Made by a program: the position numbers and the translations under genes | The notes under the pieces: generated by a model | What the model was told of the DNA's origin: nothing | What the model saw: only the letters and a program-made list of their open reading frames with translations | Databases searched by the model: none | In this document: in pieces, positions 11,501 through 24,526 of the stretch | Layout: the number at the start of each line of letters is the position of its first letter | How positions within the stretch are numbered: position 1 is the first letter of the stretch | NCBI RefSeq assembly: GCF_003073045.1 | Contig: NC_037597.1 | Location: 27,767,927 to 27,831,926 of the forward strand | From: Pomacea canaliculata | Lineage: Eukaryota > Mollusca > Gastropoda > Architaenioglossa > Ampullariidae | Direction of reading: 5' to 3' | DNA: 64,000 bases

Positions 11501-14500
11501 AATAAATAATGGAATATATGGCCAGGCAATGTACATTTTACAAATGTTCAGTAATAAACATATTTTGCAGCCACCTTTTGGTAATAGATATTTTCTTTGA
11601 GTGTTTACCAGATGACATGACTTTATGGAGATCACACCTATTCCAGCTATCCCCTCCTGAATGGTCACAAATGACCAATGAATTGGAAGAACACAAAATT
11701 AAACAACTACCTCCCATCCCTTCCTGCCTGGCTGGTGAGCTCACCTCTCAAGCTTTTTAGCCTGAACAGAGAAAAAGATTCACAATGGGGAGGTGGGAGG
11801 GAACTATCTGTCCTCTGGTAAGTGCTCGAAATAAATTTGATGACCAAAAATAGCATTTCTTCTTTGTACTTAACCAGATGAAAGGACTACATGGAGAATA
11901 AATAACAGGTAGAGGAAGTAGCTGCATAGGAGGCAGCCTATTGCCACTTTAACAGAAATTTTAAGACAAACCTCAATCCACCCAAACTGCAGAATGCAGC
12001 CAGCCTAGAATGAGCTATTGAGAAGCTGATATAGGGTAGGCAGAATGAGTCAAGCTGCTTGCAACATGTTGAGCTGTCAAGACATTACCAATTATCCCCA
12101 GAAAATCAGAGTGAGCTGCAAAGTCTCTAAGGTAGGATCTGGCAAACATGAGTTAGACTGCCAGCCTATAGCCTAGATGACCTCTTTAAGCAATACAAGT
12201 CTAGAAGGCTAGACTAGTAGCTACAGCATGAACCTCATGCTCTGAACTGGACCAGAGATTCTGCACATTGAAACAAGTCAATGTAAACTGAAAAAGTATT
12301 AAATGTATCTGTACATCAACACTTATGACACGTCATGTAAATGCAGCTCTAATAAGCACAGTTAATGTCTGGATCTACCTTGCTTTCTTTTGGAACAGGT
12401 ACACCTAAGACAGCTATCAAAAATAGCCTCACTATTTAGTTAAGTACAAATTTATAAGGGCAAGGCAGCAGATGAATGTGTTTGTCATGTCAGCTGATCC
12501 ATTTGGGAGATGATCTGCCATAAGAAGTATGGATGAAGAAGAAACAGACAGCATGTCTGGGTCTAGCTACTCCCACTAACGGGAAAATCTATGAAGGTCA
12601 AATCACACCATGGCAGAAGAACTTTCCCCAAGAAAACACAAAGAGGTAAAGTGGGAAGCATTGTAACCAATCATCAAAACCAGGGCTGGGTGTATAACTG
12701 TGCCTTGTCATTCTGTGTTGGAGTTATCTTTAAATGCTTGTAGCAGGCAGGAAAAGATAAATCCCTGCATATTAACTAATGGACATCTGCCAGTTGGAAG
12801 ATACAAAAGAGTGTCCACTGTTCTCAAAGCATCATGAGGTCACTTTCTGAAGCCAATGCACATGCATCTCAAGCCAGATACAGGCTGCAAACCTGGTCAT
12901 TTCTGGCCAACTAAGAGTGTGGACAGCTGGAATTAAGAGATAACTAGTAAGGTAATTTCCACATAGTCATGTCATCCAGTGCAGCATGAAGAAAAAAAAA
13001 ATGTATTTTTCTGCATGGCAGTATAATTTTTTTTTTCATAAACTTTCTGAGCGATGTCACATTAAAAGAGTATCCAGTAGTTGAGGTCTACCTGAGGCAG
13101 CTGAACCACAATGCGGCAAACAGAACCATGAGTGCTTTTACGGTGCACTTGAACTTTGCCAGCAAAGTCTAACATCAGTTAAGGAATATTTCTTGTAATA
13201 ATTTACCAGGAAGCATGGAACAGAACAATAACAATAAAGGCATAGCATTATATACCCTACCATTAATCAAAAGCACAAACCTCCCAAAGAAAAACTAAAG
13301 TCTTAAAGAACATGATCTATGAATGAAGCAGAAGTAAAAACAACTCGGTGAACTCATCCCTGACACAGCACCAGTCTAGAAGAGCCAGTGATATGTCTAA
13401 GCCAATCATAATGAACATTTTCCCCCATCCCATGTCTTTAATTGAACTCCTCTGCTGGGCAGCAGATGAGTATGGAATGGAATGAATATTTCATGTTACA
13501 GAAACTAGGACTGTAGTAGCTTCGTTTCAAAGGATACTATGGCAGTGCTTGTTGTAAACAGACATCAACTCTGGCACCATAACACTGCTGAAGATTAGTG
13601 TCTGGCGGTAATGCTTCGACCTGATGGTAAGATTCAATACTCTGTCACTTGACACATTTATGGTGAAGGTAACCGTGTGGACAGAAATCCCAACACTAAT
13701 ACCATAAACACACCTAACTGACAGACTGCAGCAAAGGATGCACACATTTAAATGTGCTCTTGGAATATATTAGCTCCAATTACATGCTTACCAATCCTTC
13801 ATGTCAACTTTCATCAGAAATATAGAGGTCTATACAATATTCTGAGATTTTTAGAGATGGATGTTACACTTAAGTGATATACGATCATCACATTACCAAA
13901 AGGCACTGAAAAACATTTTAGGTGTCATTTGTTTTCTTTCCCAGTGATATATAAATGCTGCATTATTTCTTTAGTTATCTACCCTGCACATTGTCTCCAT
14001 CATTTTCATATGCCACTTCATTGTGAAAGCTATAAGATGGTAAGCAACACTATATAAACATCTTCATGAAAAAAGCATTACCATCCATTCAATGACCACA
14101 AACGCACACGTGCAAAGTCCACACCATGTGATTCCCGGGGTTGTAAATGAAGGTGGTCGAACATGTGCTTTAAGGATAATAAAAAAAAGCAATTCACTCA
14201 ATTCTTTCAGATAAAACAATGCCTTTAGTCTGCTTCTTTAAATGTGTTATCGATTTTTTTTTTTTTTACAACCACAAGATCAAGGTTTATCCTTTCAAAA
14301 CAAAACATTATTTTTTCAATTCATAACATTTCTATGATATAACAAGATATTATTTTCTATAAATCATTTTACTGCTACAAAAAAGACAATATCAATATGC
14401 TCAGAAAGTATTACTTAGACTGAGAAAAGACCATAACTTACCAGGACATGGTCCCAGTTCTGCATCAGAAAGACATCTGCCTGGTCCAAAATGAGCAGGT

Positions 14501-17500
14501 CTATCGATGACAAAAAGTCATAATCACGCTCTTTATCACTGCAAGATGGAGAAAACCCAATTTTAAAAATACTGTAAAGTTGATTCTATAAAAGAGCAGA
14601 TCTCCGCAAAGAAAGAAACAAAGTTCAACAAAAGAATACAGACAGCATACCCTTGTGCTCCAATGACAGTTCGTAAACCTAATGGTGAGGCAATGATAAT
14701 GTCAGCCATGTAGAATGGACTGTATAGTTTTAGGCTTTTTTTTGAAATGCTTATGCCAATGCGGAAGTGTTCATCAGTGTTCCCTTTGAACAGTGCATCA
14801 AAATCCTCTGCAAAAGACATGCAAACTCTAATTCAGTACCATAAAAAAAGCATTTTAATATCGGAAAGACTATTTTCAATCAGCTTTTTATGCCATTTAC
14901 TCCTTGGTTTGATGCAACGGTAATTCCCTCTTAAATGCATTATAACAGTGAAACAATGCTTTGTTCTCCCTTTTATTGGTAACTGTCCTTATTACTAATG
15001 CTGCAAACAGGTATTTTTGCTTGTCATACTGGTTTTTTTTTCCCACAACCAATCTTGATTTCTTTTCCTCATCATCCCAGTTTTTTGGATTTTTTTTCCC
15101 ACAAAATAAGCCAGTATGTGTGTGTTTATATATATACCAAAGTAGTTGATCCTACTATATGCTCCATATGTACTAAATGCAGACAAGATAAAAATTTAAA
15201 GTCTTAAACACTTTTGTCATACATGCCTAGAAACAGATACAAAGCACAGAAATTCAGTCTCAGAGCATATTGTTTCAGATATGCATTCTGATGGTGTTTT
15301 TCTATGCAGTAAGACATTTAACGGCAGAAAATTATGCAAAAGTACCTGGTTTTAACCCCTTCTTATCCTCGTCATGACCCTCATCTCCATACTCTGTCTT
15401 AAATCGCTTTCTGTTGCTGACAAGCCCCTGACAGCAAAAAAAACGTTGACAAAGGTTAATCATAGCACATTCATGTCTAAATCTTTGCTTTTAATATCTT
15501 AACTGGTTGCTGAATCTTTCTTTCCAAAACTTTGAGCAGAACAAGAAAAAGAATTCATTTATTAAATTAGGAATTTAACAGGAGGACGGTCACCAATTAT
15601 TCAACAATACCAATCACACTCACAGATGCTTTCACTATTGGTTGTACAAGCCCATAAATTTCCTCCACATACATATGTACATACAGACTGAACCCCTGTT
15701 TCCACCACGGAGTGCGTACTGCTCTTGTGGAGAGAAAGATTGTGTGACATTTCCTAACCTTGTATACATCCACTCTGCTCTCCTACTAAAAAAGCCACTA
15801 TATGCAGAACAGCTTGAAGAAGGTCTGACTGGCATCCTCAAGATAATATCAACACAACAATGAATTAGCTTACAACCACTACCTGTTCTGAAGCAGCCAG
15901 TAAACTGGTGATGACTGACACAATTCTGTAGGCAGAATTTCTCAGAGGAACTACAATCAGCACCTTTGGTCTTGTAAATCCCTGATCCCGAAACTCCTGA
16001 CTGGAACTAAAAAAAAAGAGACTCAACTAGGAAAAGAGCAAAAAAACAAATCTGATGGGAAACTGCTGAACTTAATATTAATTCTTTTAAATACATCAGT
16101 TTCCTCCCTTTAATCATTAATGTTTTGAGCCATTGCAATGGAATTCAAAATAAAGTACCGCAATGTTTGCTATCCACTTAGAAAAGAGAAGCAACATTGA
16201 TCAAAATATATTGTTAGCTCTAGTTTATGTTCATGCTGAATCATAATAAAATGTTTTAACTAACTCTTCACAAATTTTCCGGACTTACTTGGCATCAAAA
16301 GCTGTACCACGTCTGGCCTTTATTTTGGCATTGTGGGCCACTACTCTACTTCTAGTTCTGGAATAGCAGAAAAAACACTGAAGTTGATGACACTGTGTTT
16401 ATGATTTAGCAAAAATCTTTATCCTTGCAGTGATTCTGAAGGATCAGATGAGGAAGTTTTATACCAACCATAAAAAAAATTAATGATAATGCACAGGTGT
16501 CTATCACGAAGATGCTCACGAAATACAGGAAGAATCTTAGTAAATAACTTAAATGCGGAATACAGTGAAAAAGGAGCGCAAGGAACTAGTGGAATGACAA
16601 TTGATAGTTTAGCTTCAGCAGCTTGCAAAAGACTGATGCAAACTGCATGCTACATCACTAAAGATCCAGTGGAGCTACTGCATTCTGAAATGTCCTGGTC
16701 TCAAATGCTTTAAGCTCCCTTTGAAAAATAAAGACAAACTGTACCCTCAAATGATACAAAATTACTGAATTCAAGATATTTTAAAGACTGCTCTAATGTT
16801 TCAATTGCTCTTATTAAAATCTGTCTTTAAACTTACTTGATATCACAAGGAAATCTCAACAAACTTACTTCAAAACATGGTTGACAGCATGCAGACAGTA
16901 GGTAAGACGAATTTCCTCTAAATTTGAGTGTGATTGTCGTGGGTAAAACAAGTCCTAGTAAAATGAGAAAAAGGGACATTCAAAGTATCATAATAAGCCA
17001 ATCATTTCTCCATAAAAAGTTCAACCTCAAAATTAAATGCTTTCTGACATCTGGCAGAGACAAAATGTTGACTACTATTTAATAACTGCCACATGATTCA
17101 CATATAGGGAGACTACTACTGTCAATGAAATAGGAGCAAAAGGTCAAAAAAAATTTTTTTTTTCAGCTGAATTTCTTTCTCTGAACCTGGGGTCTACTTT
17201 GTAAACACTTCTCAACAAAACTGTGATACGTTGTAATACACTGCATCCCTCCCACTCTCACACACAGAGCTAAAGCATGCACCTCACCTGGTAGTTGTTC
17301 ATGATGCCAAACAGACCAAACTGTAATGGAGTCATTATCTCTGCAAAACATTGAAACCAGTGGTGGTCAGGCTCACCACCTATAAACTGCTTTTAAGCAA
17401 AAAACTGATCATAATGCCACCCTATTTGTAGTATAACATTTTACAATACCCTCTGCCTTCATAAAAGAAAAGAGGATTTCCAACACTCTTTCATTACTAT

Positions 17501-20500
17501 CCTTATTAGACTGCAAAAGTTTTACCACCACAATTGATGATGTCAACTCACCACCATGACTGATGACATCAACTTTGCCTTCTTTTATGTTGGTTGCTGC
17601 TACTTGGTCTACTAGCTTGTGTTTTACCTGCAAATGGGCATTTAACTTATTTCTTACTTTTCTTATCCTTGATGTCTTATTTACAGACTCAAACACACAG
17701 TAAGTCAAGCCATCAGTACCTTGTTACACAGGTATGAGTAAACTGCCTGCATTGTTTTTAGCAAGCTACATCAGCTGCTTCGTATGTATACCCCACTGGC
17801 ATGCAAATATTACACACTGTTAAGAGAAACAGCTGGAAACAGGCGATGTAGGTGCAGAAAGCCAAGGAAACCTCCACATATTTTGACAAGGAATGCTGAT
17901 CATAGGAAGTTAATGTTGTGACACAGCAGCCTGAATGATCTTCAAATTTTAAAACATAATCAGCAGCAACTCATCTACAAGAACACTAATTTTCCTTACC
18001 CCAGCTGTCTTCAAATCTTTCTGACCAAGTTTCTTTTGTGGTACACATGCCAGATCTTTCCACATCAGTGTAGAGTCTCCAACAAATTTTAACTGATTTT
18101 GCACACATGTGCACACACACACACACAGAGAAAACAGGTTCATTAAAAAAAGAAAAAAAAACCACCGTTACAGTAAAGAGCATTTTTCTCTCCTAAAGTT
18201 AGGGTTAAACTAATGTTACAGAAAGCATAAAAACATTTAACCATATTTCTTTGAAGTTATCCGTTCTGCACATCAATCATTTAAGCAGCTGTTAAGTGTG
18301 CCTTAGATTATGAGGAGCAAGTTTATCTAAAAATAATACTTATTGGTATTAATAATAGCCATAAAATCTTGTTTAGCTATCAAGAAAAGTTTAACCTGCA
18401 CCTATACACTGAGACCATCTGATATTCCAGCTACAAGCATAGGCACTAGAAAATCTTTAATATGCTTGCAGATCTGTTCTGCTATCTTATGCTGTGTTGA
18501 ATAAGGTTAAGAGAGAATAAAAGGAGAGAATACACTAGAGCATGATTTAGTCCAAAAAGCAATAGAAGCAGAGAGAAGTGACCATCATCCCTCCTCGAAT
18601 GGAAAGAACTTGCCCTACTTTTGTATCTTTTTTGCTCCACACAGTGGTTGCTGACAGCTTTTTTTCTAGCGTCTCTGGCAAGTCTTGCTCAAAATGCACA
18701 GTAAAGGGATCTGAAGCAGAACACAGTAGCAAATATATCTCCTATATTTAAATGCAAATACAGTTTGTGAGCAAGGTGCATGTAACAACCAGTTTATTGA
18801 GTTTTGCAGGTCATCTAGTCAATTTAAATATGACAAGCACTAGGAAGCCTCCCTGTTCCTGATTCTGAAACTATTTCTTTCACTTTGATGATAAGTGATG
18901 AAAGTTCATTTAAGCATCATCATTATCATTAATTTTTTTTTAGAAAAAGATTTTTAAAAAAAAGAGAAAATAGTAATGCTAACCATCTTCTTTCAGGATA
19001 TGTTCTTCGTCATCATCTTCACAATCTTCTTCACTCGCCTCAGCAGTCAACTCATTTTCATCATCATCATTTTCTTCACCATGACTTGCTTCTCCTGTAT
19101 CCCCCTCCATATCAGAGCCTGTAATGATTCCAGCACCTTCCTCATTATGGTCACTACCATCCAGGTCCTCTCCATCCTTGTCATGAACATCACCCTCGAA
19201 ATCCTCTTCCTCTTCAGAATCAAGGTCACTTTCTTTGTCCTCTTCCTCTTCACTATCATCTTCTTTGCTATCATCATCTTCACTGACCTCTGAAAATGAG
19301 AAATAATTTTACTTACTCATCACTGCTGTTAGGGTCAACATAACGGATTAGGTAAGTACTAGTTAATATTTGTCCTGTAGACAAACTATTTATTAATTTA
19401 AATTTTATAAATTAATTACTAAATTAAAGATTTATTAAATATAATAATAACAACTGCAAAATGTGTAAAGCACATACTCACACTCCTAAAGTGTATGCTG
19501 TTAGTGCTTTGAACAAAGCATGGACAACATACGAGGGACAGGAAAACAAATAACATATAAACTATAAAAGAATAATATCAAATACAGAAAACATAAATAG
19601 AAATCAAATAACATGAATAAGAACTGAGAGTAACATCATATTGCAAAAGGACACTGCTTATAAAAAAATTACAAAGGAAAATCACTTTACCTCCAGTGTA
19701 TTGATCTCTACACCTATAGCTTTACCTCCAGCTATATTGCTATTTACACCTATAGCTTACCTCCAGCTGTATTGCTCCCCACACCTATAGCTTTAAGCAG
19801 CTGCTGTACAGGAGTTTCATCCTCACTGTCTGATGAGCTTGAGTCTTCCTCCTATCCAAATAAACATCGGTGCCATATAAATAAAAGATAAAAAGGTAAA
19901 GTGAAATGTTTACATTATTCATCAGATCACAGAAGAGATAAAGTTATTTTGAATACCATAATCATCAACATTTTCTTTCCACTGATACCAAGAGTAATGT
20001 GAACAATTTACCATTTCACGCAATGCTTGCTAGTATCTCATACCATCAAACACAAATCATACATGTCTCATTCAGAATTTGTAAGTGAGAATATTGCTTG
20101 ATAAGTACATTTTTTCCTCATATCAGAAATGTAGGATCTGTTTATAATACTCCTACTCCCTTTCCCAACCATGAAGAAAAACTGAATTTTTGTAATGTCC
20201 ACACAACAGGTTAATATCATTTACACAAGCAATAATTACAACCTGTTTATGAACCTTGTGAGCTCTTATTTCTGTTATATGCACTGTTTGCTTTCACCTT
20301 TATTCAACACACACTTTCTCCTGCCACTCTAAACCATTCATCAAACCCTAAATGCCACGCCTTACATTATGAGTCTCTGCATTATCTTCAACTCTTGTAT
20401 AATTCTTCACTGTATCACTGCAACACCACGAAAGTATATTAGAGACAATCTAACATAAAATGTACCACTTATCCATAACCCGCGGCACTTAAAAATGCAG

Positions 20501-23487
20501 CATTTCACAAAACTATCACAAAACTAATGATCCTGTGTGATGAAATATGCTAAAAAAAATTTTTTTTTATTATTATCAACTAAATTTAAGGGCTATTTGC
20601 TTTTGAAGATCTGGGATATAGTTTTCGGGTTTGTCATGAGCTTGTTGGTAATGTAAAAATCAGTTAATGTAAAGTTAACATTTTCAATCTCTTATTGCAG
20701 GTCATTAAAACAGCTGAATTGTGCAGTGTAAAATTTAATTATAGGTATGAGGCCTGAGAGGTTTTTTCCTGTGAATGAAAGTGACTTGCATAAACGATTT
20801 CATAAAAGGAAACTGAAAAACCAAGCACAAAAAGAATTATAGAGTGCATTATCTAGACCCCAAAATAATGTAGCTATCTAAAACATGTTAAAAGAGGTTT
20901 GGAAAGAACACTTTTAGTTCCCACCTTGCAGTTAAAATAAACAAAACATGGAAACATTATTAAAGTAAGAGCTACATCTTTATGTAGCACTTTAGAGTAA
21001 TTAAGAGCAATGTATCGAGGGATACATCAGTGGCACTATATTCAGCTGATAATTTTCCCAGTGGCTTAGCTAGGTAGTCCAGTCTTATAAACACAGTGGC
21101 GTAGGAACCAGGGGGGCAGCGGGGGCAGCCGCCCCCCCAAGGAAAATACAGGGGGGCAGGAATATCCTTTTGCCCCCCCAATATTTGAGACGTAATTCCT
21201 CACAAAGAGCAAAGAACTGAAGAAAGGTAGGGGAGCGTAGAGAGGAGACGGTCATCACAGTCACAAAAGCGGGCCCTGAGGCAAGTGGAGGCCCTAACAC
21301 CTCTGACGATCAGATCGGGGACAGTCCGTTGGTCTTGTTTGCCATGCTAATTGCAGGCTGTGTTGAAGCCTGAGCGAAGAAAGCAGCCGGACAGTACATC
21401 GGTAATCGAGTGTCGTCTCCCTCCATATGGACGCTTTTCTTTGGCGGTTTTCGTTTGACAACATAAAACATCCCCACCCACTCGCTGTCACCCACGGTGT
21501 GTGACCGAGTGTGACTGCGTGGCCTGTGCATGCGCGCATGTGTGCATAAGGTGTGTGCGCGCTGGTGAATATGTGCAGAGCTGGAATGTTGATCGTTGCT
21601 GTCACGGGGGTTTGGTGTTTTCTTTTTTAGGCTATAATGTTTGGTAGTGTATTTTGTAATAGAGGTACTGGAAGGGCTGACCAGTAGGTAACATGGGAGA
21701 CGAGGGGATTGCTCTTGGCCGGAAGGTTAGTGAGAAAGATGTTAAGCGAGATCGATAAGCTTTTGAAACTGTATCTTACTATTCCCAGTTACCACGGCAA
21801 TGCAGAACGCAGTTTTTCTGCCTTAAAACAAACAAACATACCTGAAAAGTTCCATGACAAATTAACGCGCTTGAATAACTGTCTCATTATGCATGTATTT
21901 AAAGAGAGGGTTGATCTTCTTAATCTGGACGAGATGCAATGGAGTTCATTAATAGAAATCACCGAAGACACAGTTTTTTTGGCACACTGACTTGCCAACC
22001 TTGATTAATATGATTTATATGATTATAACGTTTATCACATTTCTTGTGAATGCGTTAGCCGGGAGTCATTCTTTAATTTGTTTTTTCTTATTTAATGCTG
22101 CTTGCCTTTTAACAATAAGCAGCGTGTTGTGATGCTACCGCTGTGTAGTGCGTGCTCTACCCCCCCCCCATCCTTTTTTTTAATGTGCGAGTGCGAACGC
22201 CGTTCAACTGTCAGCAGGGAGTTTGCCCCCCCAACGCCGAACATCTTCCTACGCCACTGAAACAAACTTACAAATATAATTTTTGGTTTCTTTTTTTAAC
22301 TTTTAGTGTTTTTGCATCAAAACAATTTTTAATTTTTAACACTAATTTATCATTATTTTATGTTTGGATAAGGCTTATGAACAAATTTTTTCACACTGAA
22401 GTTAAACTTTACCATTACTATTATAACCATCAGGTCTTTTTTTTTTCCAAAGAACATCTTTTATCCAAACAGCCTTTCAAATTTTTGATGGAGATATACA
22501 CTGATTTACTTAACTGTTGCCATTGTTTAAAGCCTGGAATGCTACAAATATTTATCCATCAGCAATATGACTTTAAACGACAATTTTCATAACAGTAAGT
22601 TAACCGTCTGTGGCCCTATGCTCCTTGAGGAGTAACAAAAAATAAACTAAGTTAACAGCAAAGGTTTAATTTTAATTACTATAGCTTCTCCCTTGATTTG
22701 TATGCTGATACATATATATGAAAATACAAATGATGACGAACTGTAATGATGTTGTATTAAATTTGTTTTATTTGATTATGTTTGTTAAAAGAAGCAGAAC
22801 AGGAACACACACACATCTCTAGAATGCATTGTTCATATGTATATTATAATATGAAATATATATCAATGGTGAAATGGCTTTGTTGAAGAACTAACTGAAT
22901 GATTTAGGTACATGCAGCTCCCTATCAACAGTTTTAAACATAACTGATGTAGATTTGCACTTTATCAACAGGGTAAGCATAGGGATTATTTTTTAAAAAT
23001 TAATAATGCAAATGAAATATTACATTATTTCTATGTTTAGCATAGTTCACCACCCATTAGGCCTGACTACCTAACATCTGGCTGACGATCACAACTGATT
23101 TCAACTGGGATTCAGAATTGGTATTTTACGATGAGCCAGCAACTAAGGCTATATCACGGCAAAGCTTGCCCTATAAACATATGCCAAACGCTGAGAAAGA
23201 ATAGCGTTTGCCCTAGATGAAAGCTGAACCCAAGACAGCCAACCTTCACTGTATTGGTAGCAGACGACAACCGTTGCGTCCAGAGACTGCTTTAGTGCAC
23301 TGACCACAACAGTGGCGACCATCGGCATCAGTTTTGAGATTTACCTTGATTCTGAGGGATGAAAATCCCCATATGCCTTGAAGTGTTTCTTCTGTTTAGC
23401 AGACAAATGTAACTGATCACTTTTTCGTCTTTTGGATGGGGGACCATGTTTGCGGCCGCGGCCGCGACCACGAAACCGTTTACCCAT
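8546..23487 (-). CDS. UTP25: UTP25 (digestive organ expansion factor), SSU processome component, 21 exons
   Basis: Minus-strand exons: 23487-23345, 20417-20366, 19851-19761, 19289-18984, 18710-18619, 18092-18000, 17627-17552, 17340-17288, 16954-16869, 16357-16289, 16006-15883, 15427-15346, 14807-14651, 14538-14442, 14167-14082, 13620-13538, 13168-13092, 11417-11346, 10043-9919, 9307-9209, 8806-8546. Every junction has GT/AG and matching phase. The product is about 774 aa (human about 756). It has a basic N-terminus ([13 protein letters not shown]), a strongly acidic region at about 66-197, then the UTP25 core: [37 protein letters not shown], a degenerate helicase box [15 protein letters not shown] (DQAD about 493-496), [19 protein letters not shown] and [12 protein letters not shown]25 is a nucleolar, helicase-like but probably ATPase-inactive factor needed for 18S rRNA processing. 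Oddity: exon 21 needs one extra base between about 8724 and 8682 to join SELCNMLED to [16 protein letters not shown]; as written it stops at 8682-8680. The 52 bp exon 2 ([18 protein letters not shown]) was found by phase and is less certain than the rest. Confidence 0.93.
19686..19791 (-). repeat. Three tandem copies of an exon end plus splice donor in UTP25
   Basis: About 35-36 bp is repeated three times (19686-19720, 19721-19756, 19757-19791). On the minus strand each unit reads GCTATAGGTGT...GGAG|GTAA, so each carries a copy of the last codons of UTP25 exon 3 and its 5' splice site. The donor nearest the exon (cut after 19761) keeps the frame of exon 4. Use of the distal donors would add 35 or 70 nt and meet an in-frame TAG almost at once. 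The units have diverged from each other by several bases. Confidence 0.8.
21094..22259 (+). mobile_element. hAT-family DNA transposon remnant inside UTP25 intron 1
   Basis: Terminal inverted repeats CAGTGGCGTAGGAA at 21094 and TTCCTACGCCACTG ending at 22259 are of hAT type (CAGTG...CACTG). C- and G-runs lie just inside both ends. Between them, at 21709-21990 on the plus strand, is the C-terminal dimerisation segment of a hAT transposase ([20 protein letters not shown], then [10 protein letters not shown]...[13 protein letters not shown]). That segment is typical of ZMYM1/THAP-type hAT proteins. The rest of the transposase is deleted, so the copy is non-autonomous. No clear 8 bp target duplication is visible. 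It lies antisense to UTP25. Confidence 0.82.
22611..22655 (+). repeat. Dispersed hairpin motif, copy 2
   Basis: GGCCCTATGCTCCTTGAGG, then AGTAACAAAAAATAAACTAAG. It matches 7658-7710 over about 40 bp, with the same CTCCT/AGGAG hairpin and AATAAACTAA tail, and lies 0.35 kb after the hAT remnant. Confidence 0.5.
23119..23292 (-). mobile_element. tRNA-derived SINE, copy 3 (in UTP25 intron 1)
   Basis: It shares with copy 2 the blocks GAGCCAGCAACTAAGGCTAT, GCTGAACCCAAGACAGCCAA and CACTGTATTGGTAGCAG, followed by the A-box region CCGTTGCG (plus-strand reading). Only 52 bp separates it from the first UTP25 exon, and it is co-oriented with UTP25. Confidence 0.75.
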
Positions 23488-23640
23488 TTCTACTATTTAC
23501 TTGTTTGTGACTGAACCTCGTGTTGCTACATCCGCCTTCAACATGCGCATGCGCCTCAGAAGTCTAAGATTTTACGACTTAAAACGAAAGACGAAATCTG
23601 ATTGGCTGGTAGAACAAGGGAACGAATGTGATTGGTGGTC
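23488..23640. promoter_or_regulatory. Probable bidirectional promoter with NRF1-type palindrome
   Basis: GCGCATGCGC at 23545-23554 is a perfect match to the NRF1 palindrome. It sits 58 bp upstream of the UTP25 ATG, in a locally GC-richer stretch. The plus-strand candidate exon at 23641-23734 starts on the other side. NRF1 sites are common in TATA-less promoters of housekeeping and ribosome-biogenesis genes. Binding is inferred from the motif alone. Confidence 0.55.
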
Positions 23641-23734
23641 ACTTGATTATAATTTTGTCTCCGGACGCCATAGTAGTGGAGCCAAAAGAGAGAGAATTAT
23701 CGAGGAAAGGCGACGAATTGCTATTCAACCTCAG
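23641..23734 (+). other. Candidate 5' noncoding exon of a plus-strand transcript (possibly the Lark/RBM4-like gene)
   Basis: A purine-rich segment ends in CAACCTCAG|GTAAGACG, a near-ideal 5' splice site at 23734/23735. The next plus-strand gene, 9 kb on, has a 3' splice site (TTTCAG) one base before its ATG, so it needs an upstream exon. This segment fits that role. The exon start is not visible and I set it arbitrarily. If the link is right, the intron spans the transposon pair at 24.5-31.7 kb. Confidence 0.4.
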
Positions 23735-24526
23735 GTAAGACGCAAGCTGCAAGTTTAAGTCTTGTGATTTATGTCTAAAGGAGTGTAAAAGTATATGAAA
23801 AGTTTACTTTAAAGATGCCTGTGAGTAATTCAAACTACGTTTTGGTAGCTGGGCAGGAAACCAGATCACGAGCTCTTTGTCCTCTGGCTATTGCCAGTTT
23901 GACTTTATATTGCGTCGACATTCATTAATAGTAATAATTTGCTTCGATCCACATAAATTAGATTAAGTCGTTAAGTCTTATAATATATGGTTTTCTTATG
24001 CGTTATTTAAATGAACGTGCTGTAATATAATTTTAAACGCCGTTGTGGGAAACACGTGACACTGCAAGGCAATGCCGCCTTCTTCAGTCGCTGCCGAACG
24101 CGACTGTACTAGACCAACTCACAGCTTCTGAGGAAACCTTTTTAGTGGTGCAGAGGTAAATTAAGTTTAGTGTACATATTTTATTAGTGATCAGTTGCAG
24201 TGCCTATGCTGTCGAGCGTGTGGGATATCTTGTAGATTTCTTAAGTTTCTGACGATTAACAGATTTTTCACCTCGTGCATACGACCGGGCACATTTCGCA
24301 CCCCCACCTGGAAACGAGGTCGAACGCAGCTGACGAACTTGTCAGATTTATGTTAACATTTTTTAGTCAGAGTGACATAGCATACATAGATATCACTTTA
24401 GCTGTGGAATTGTTATTCTAGTAGTAAAGTCAGTAGTCGCGAATTGCGTTGCGCATTGTTAATTGCGATTGTAATGACAAACGTGGAAAGCATGTGCGAC
24501 TAACCCCGTAACCTAGTTTTTGTTAA

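Noticed and set aside
18976-19293. Long hydrophobic open frame on the plus strand (many F, I, L)
   Set aside because: It is the antisense shadow of the Asp/Glu-rich fourth exon of UTP25; acidic codons read backwards give F, L and I.
21081-22270. 8 bp target duplication for the hAT remnant in UTP25 intron 1
   Set aside because: TATAAACA before and AAACAAAC after the element do not match; the duplication has decayed or the ends are slightly different.
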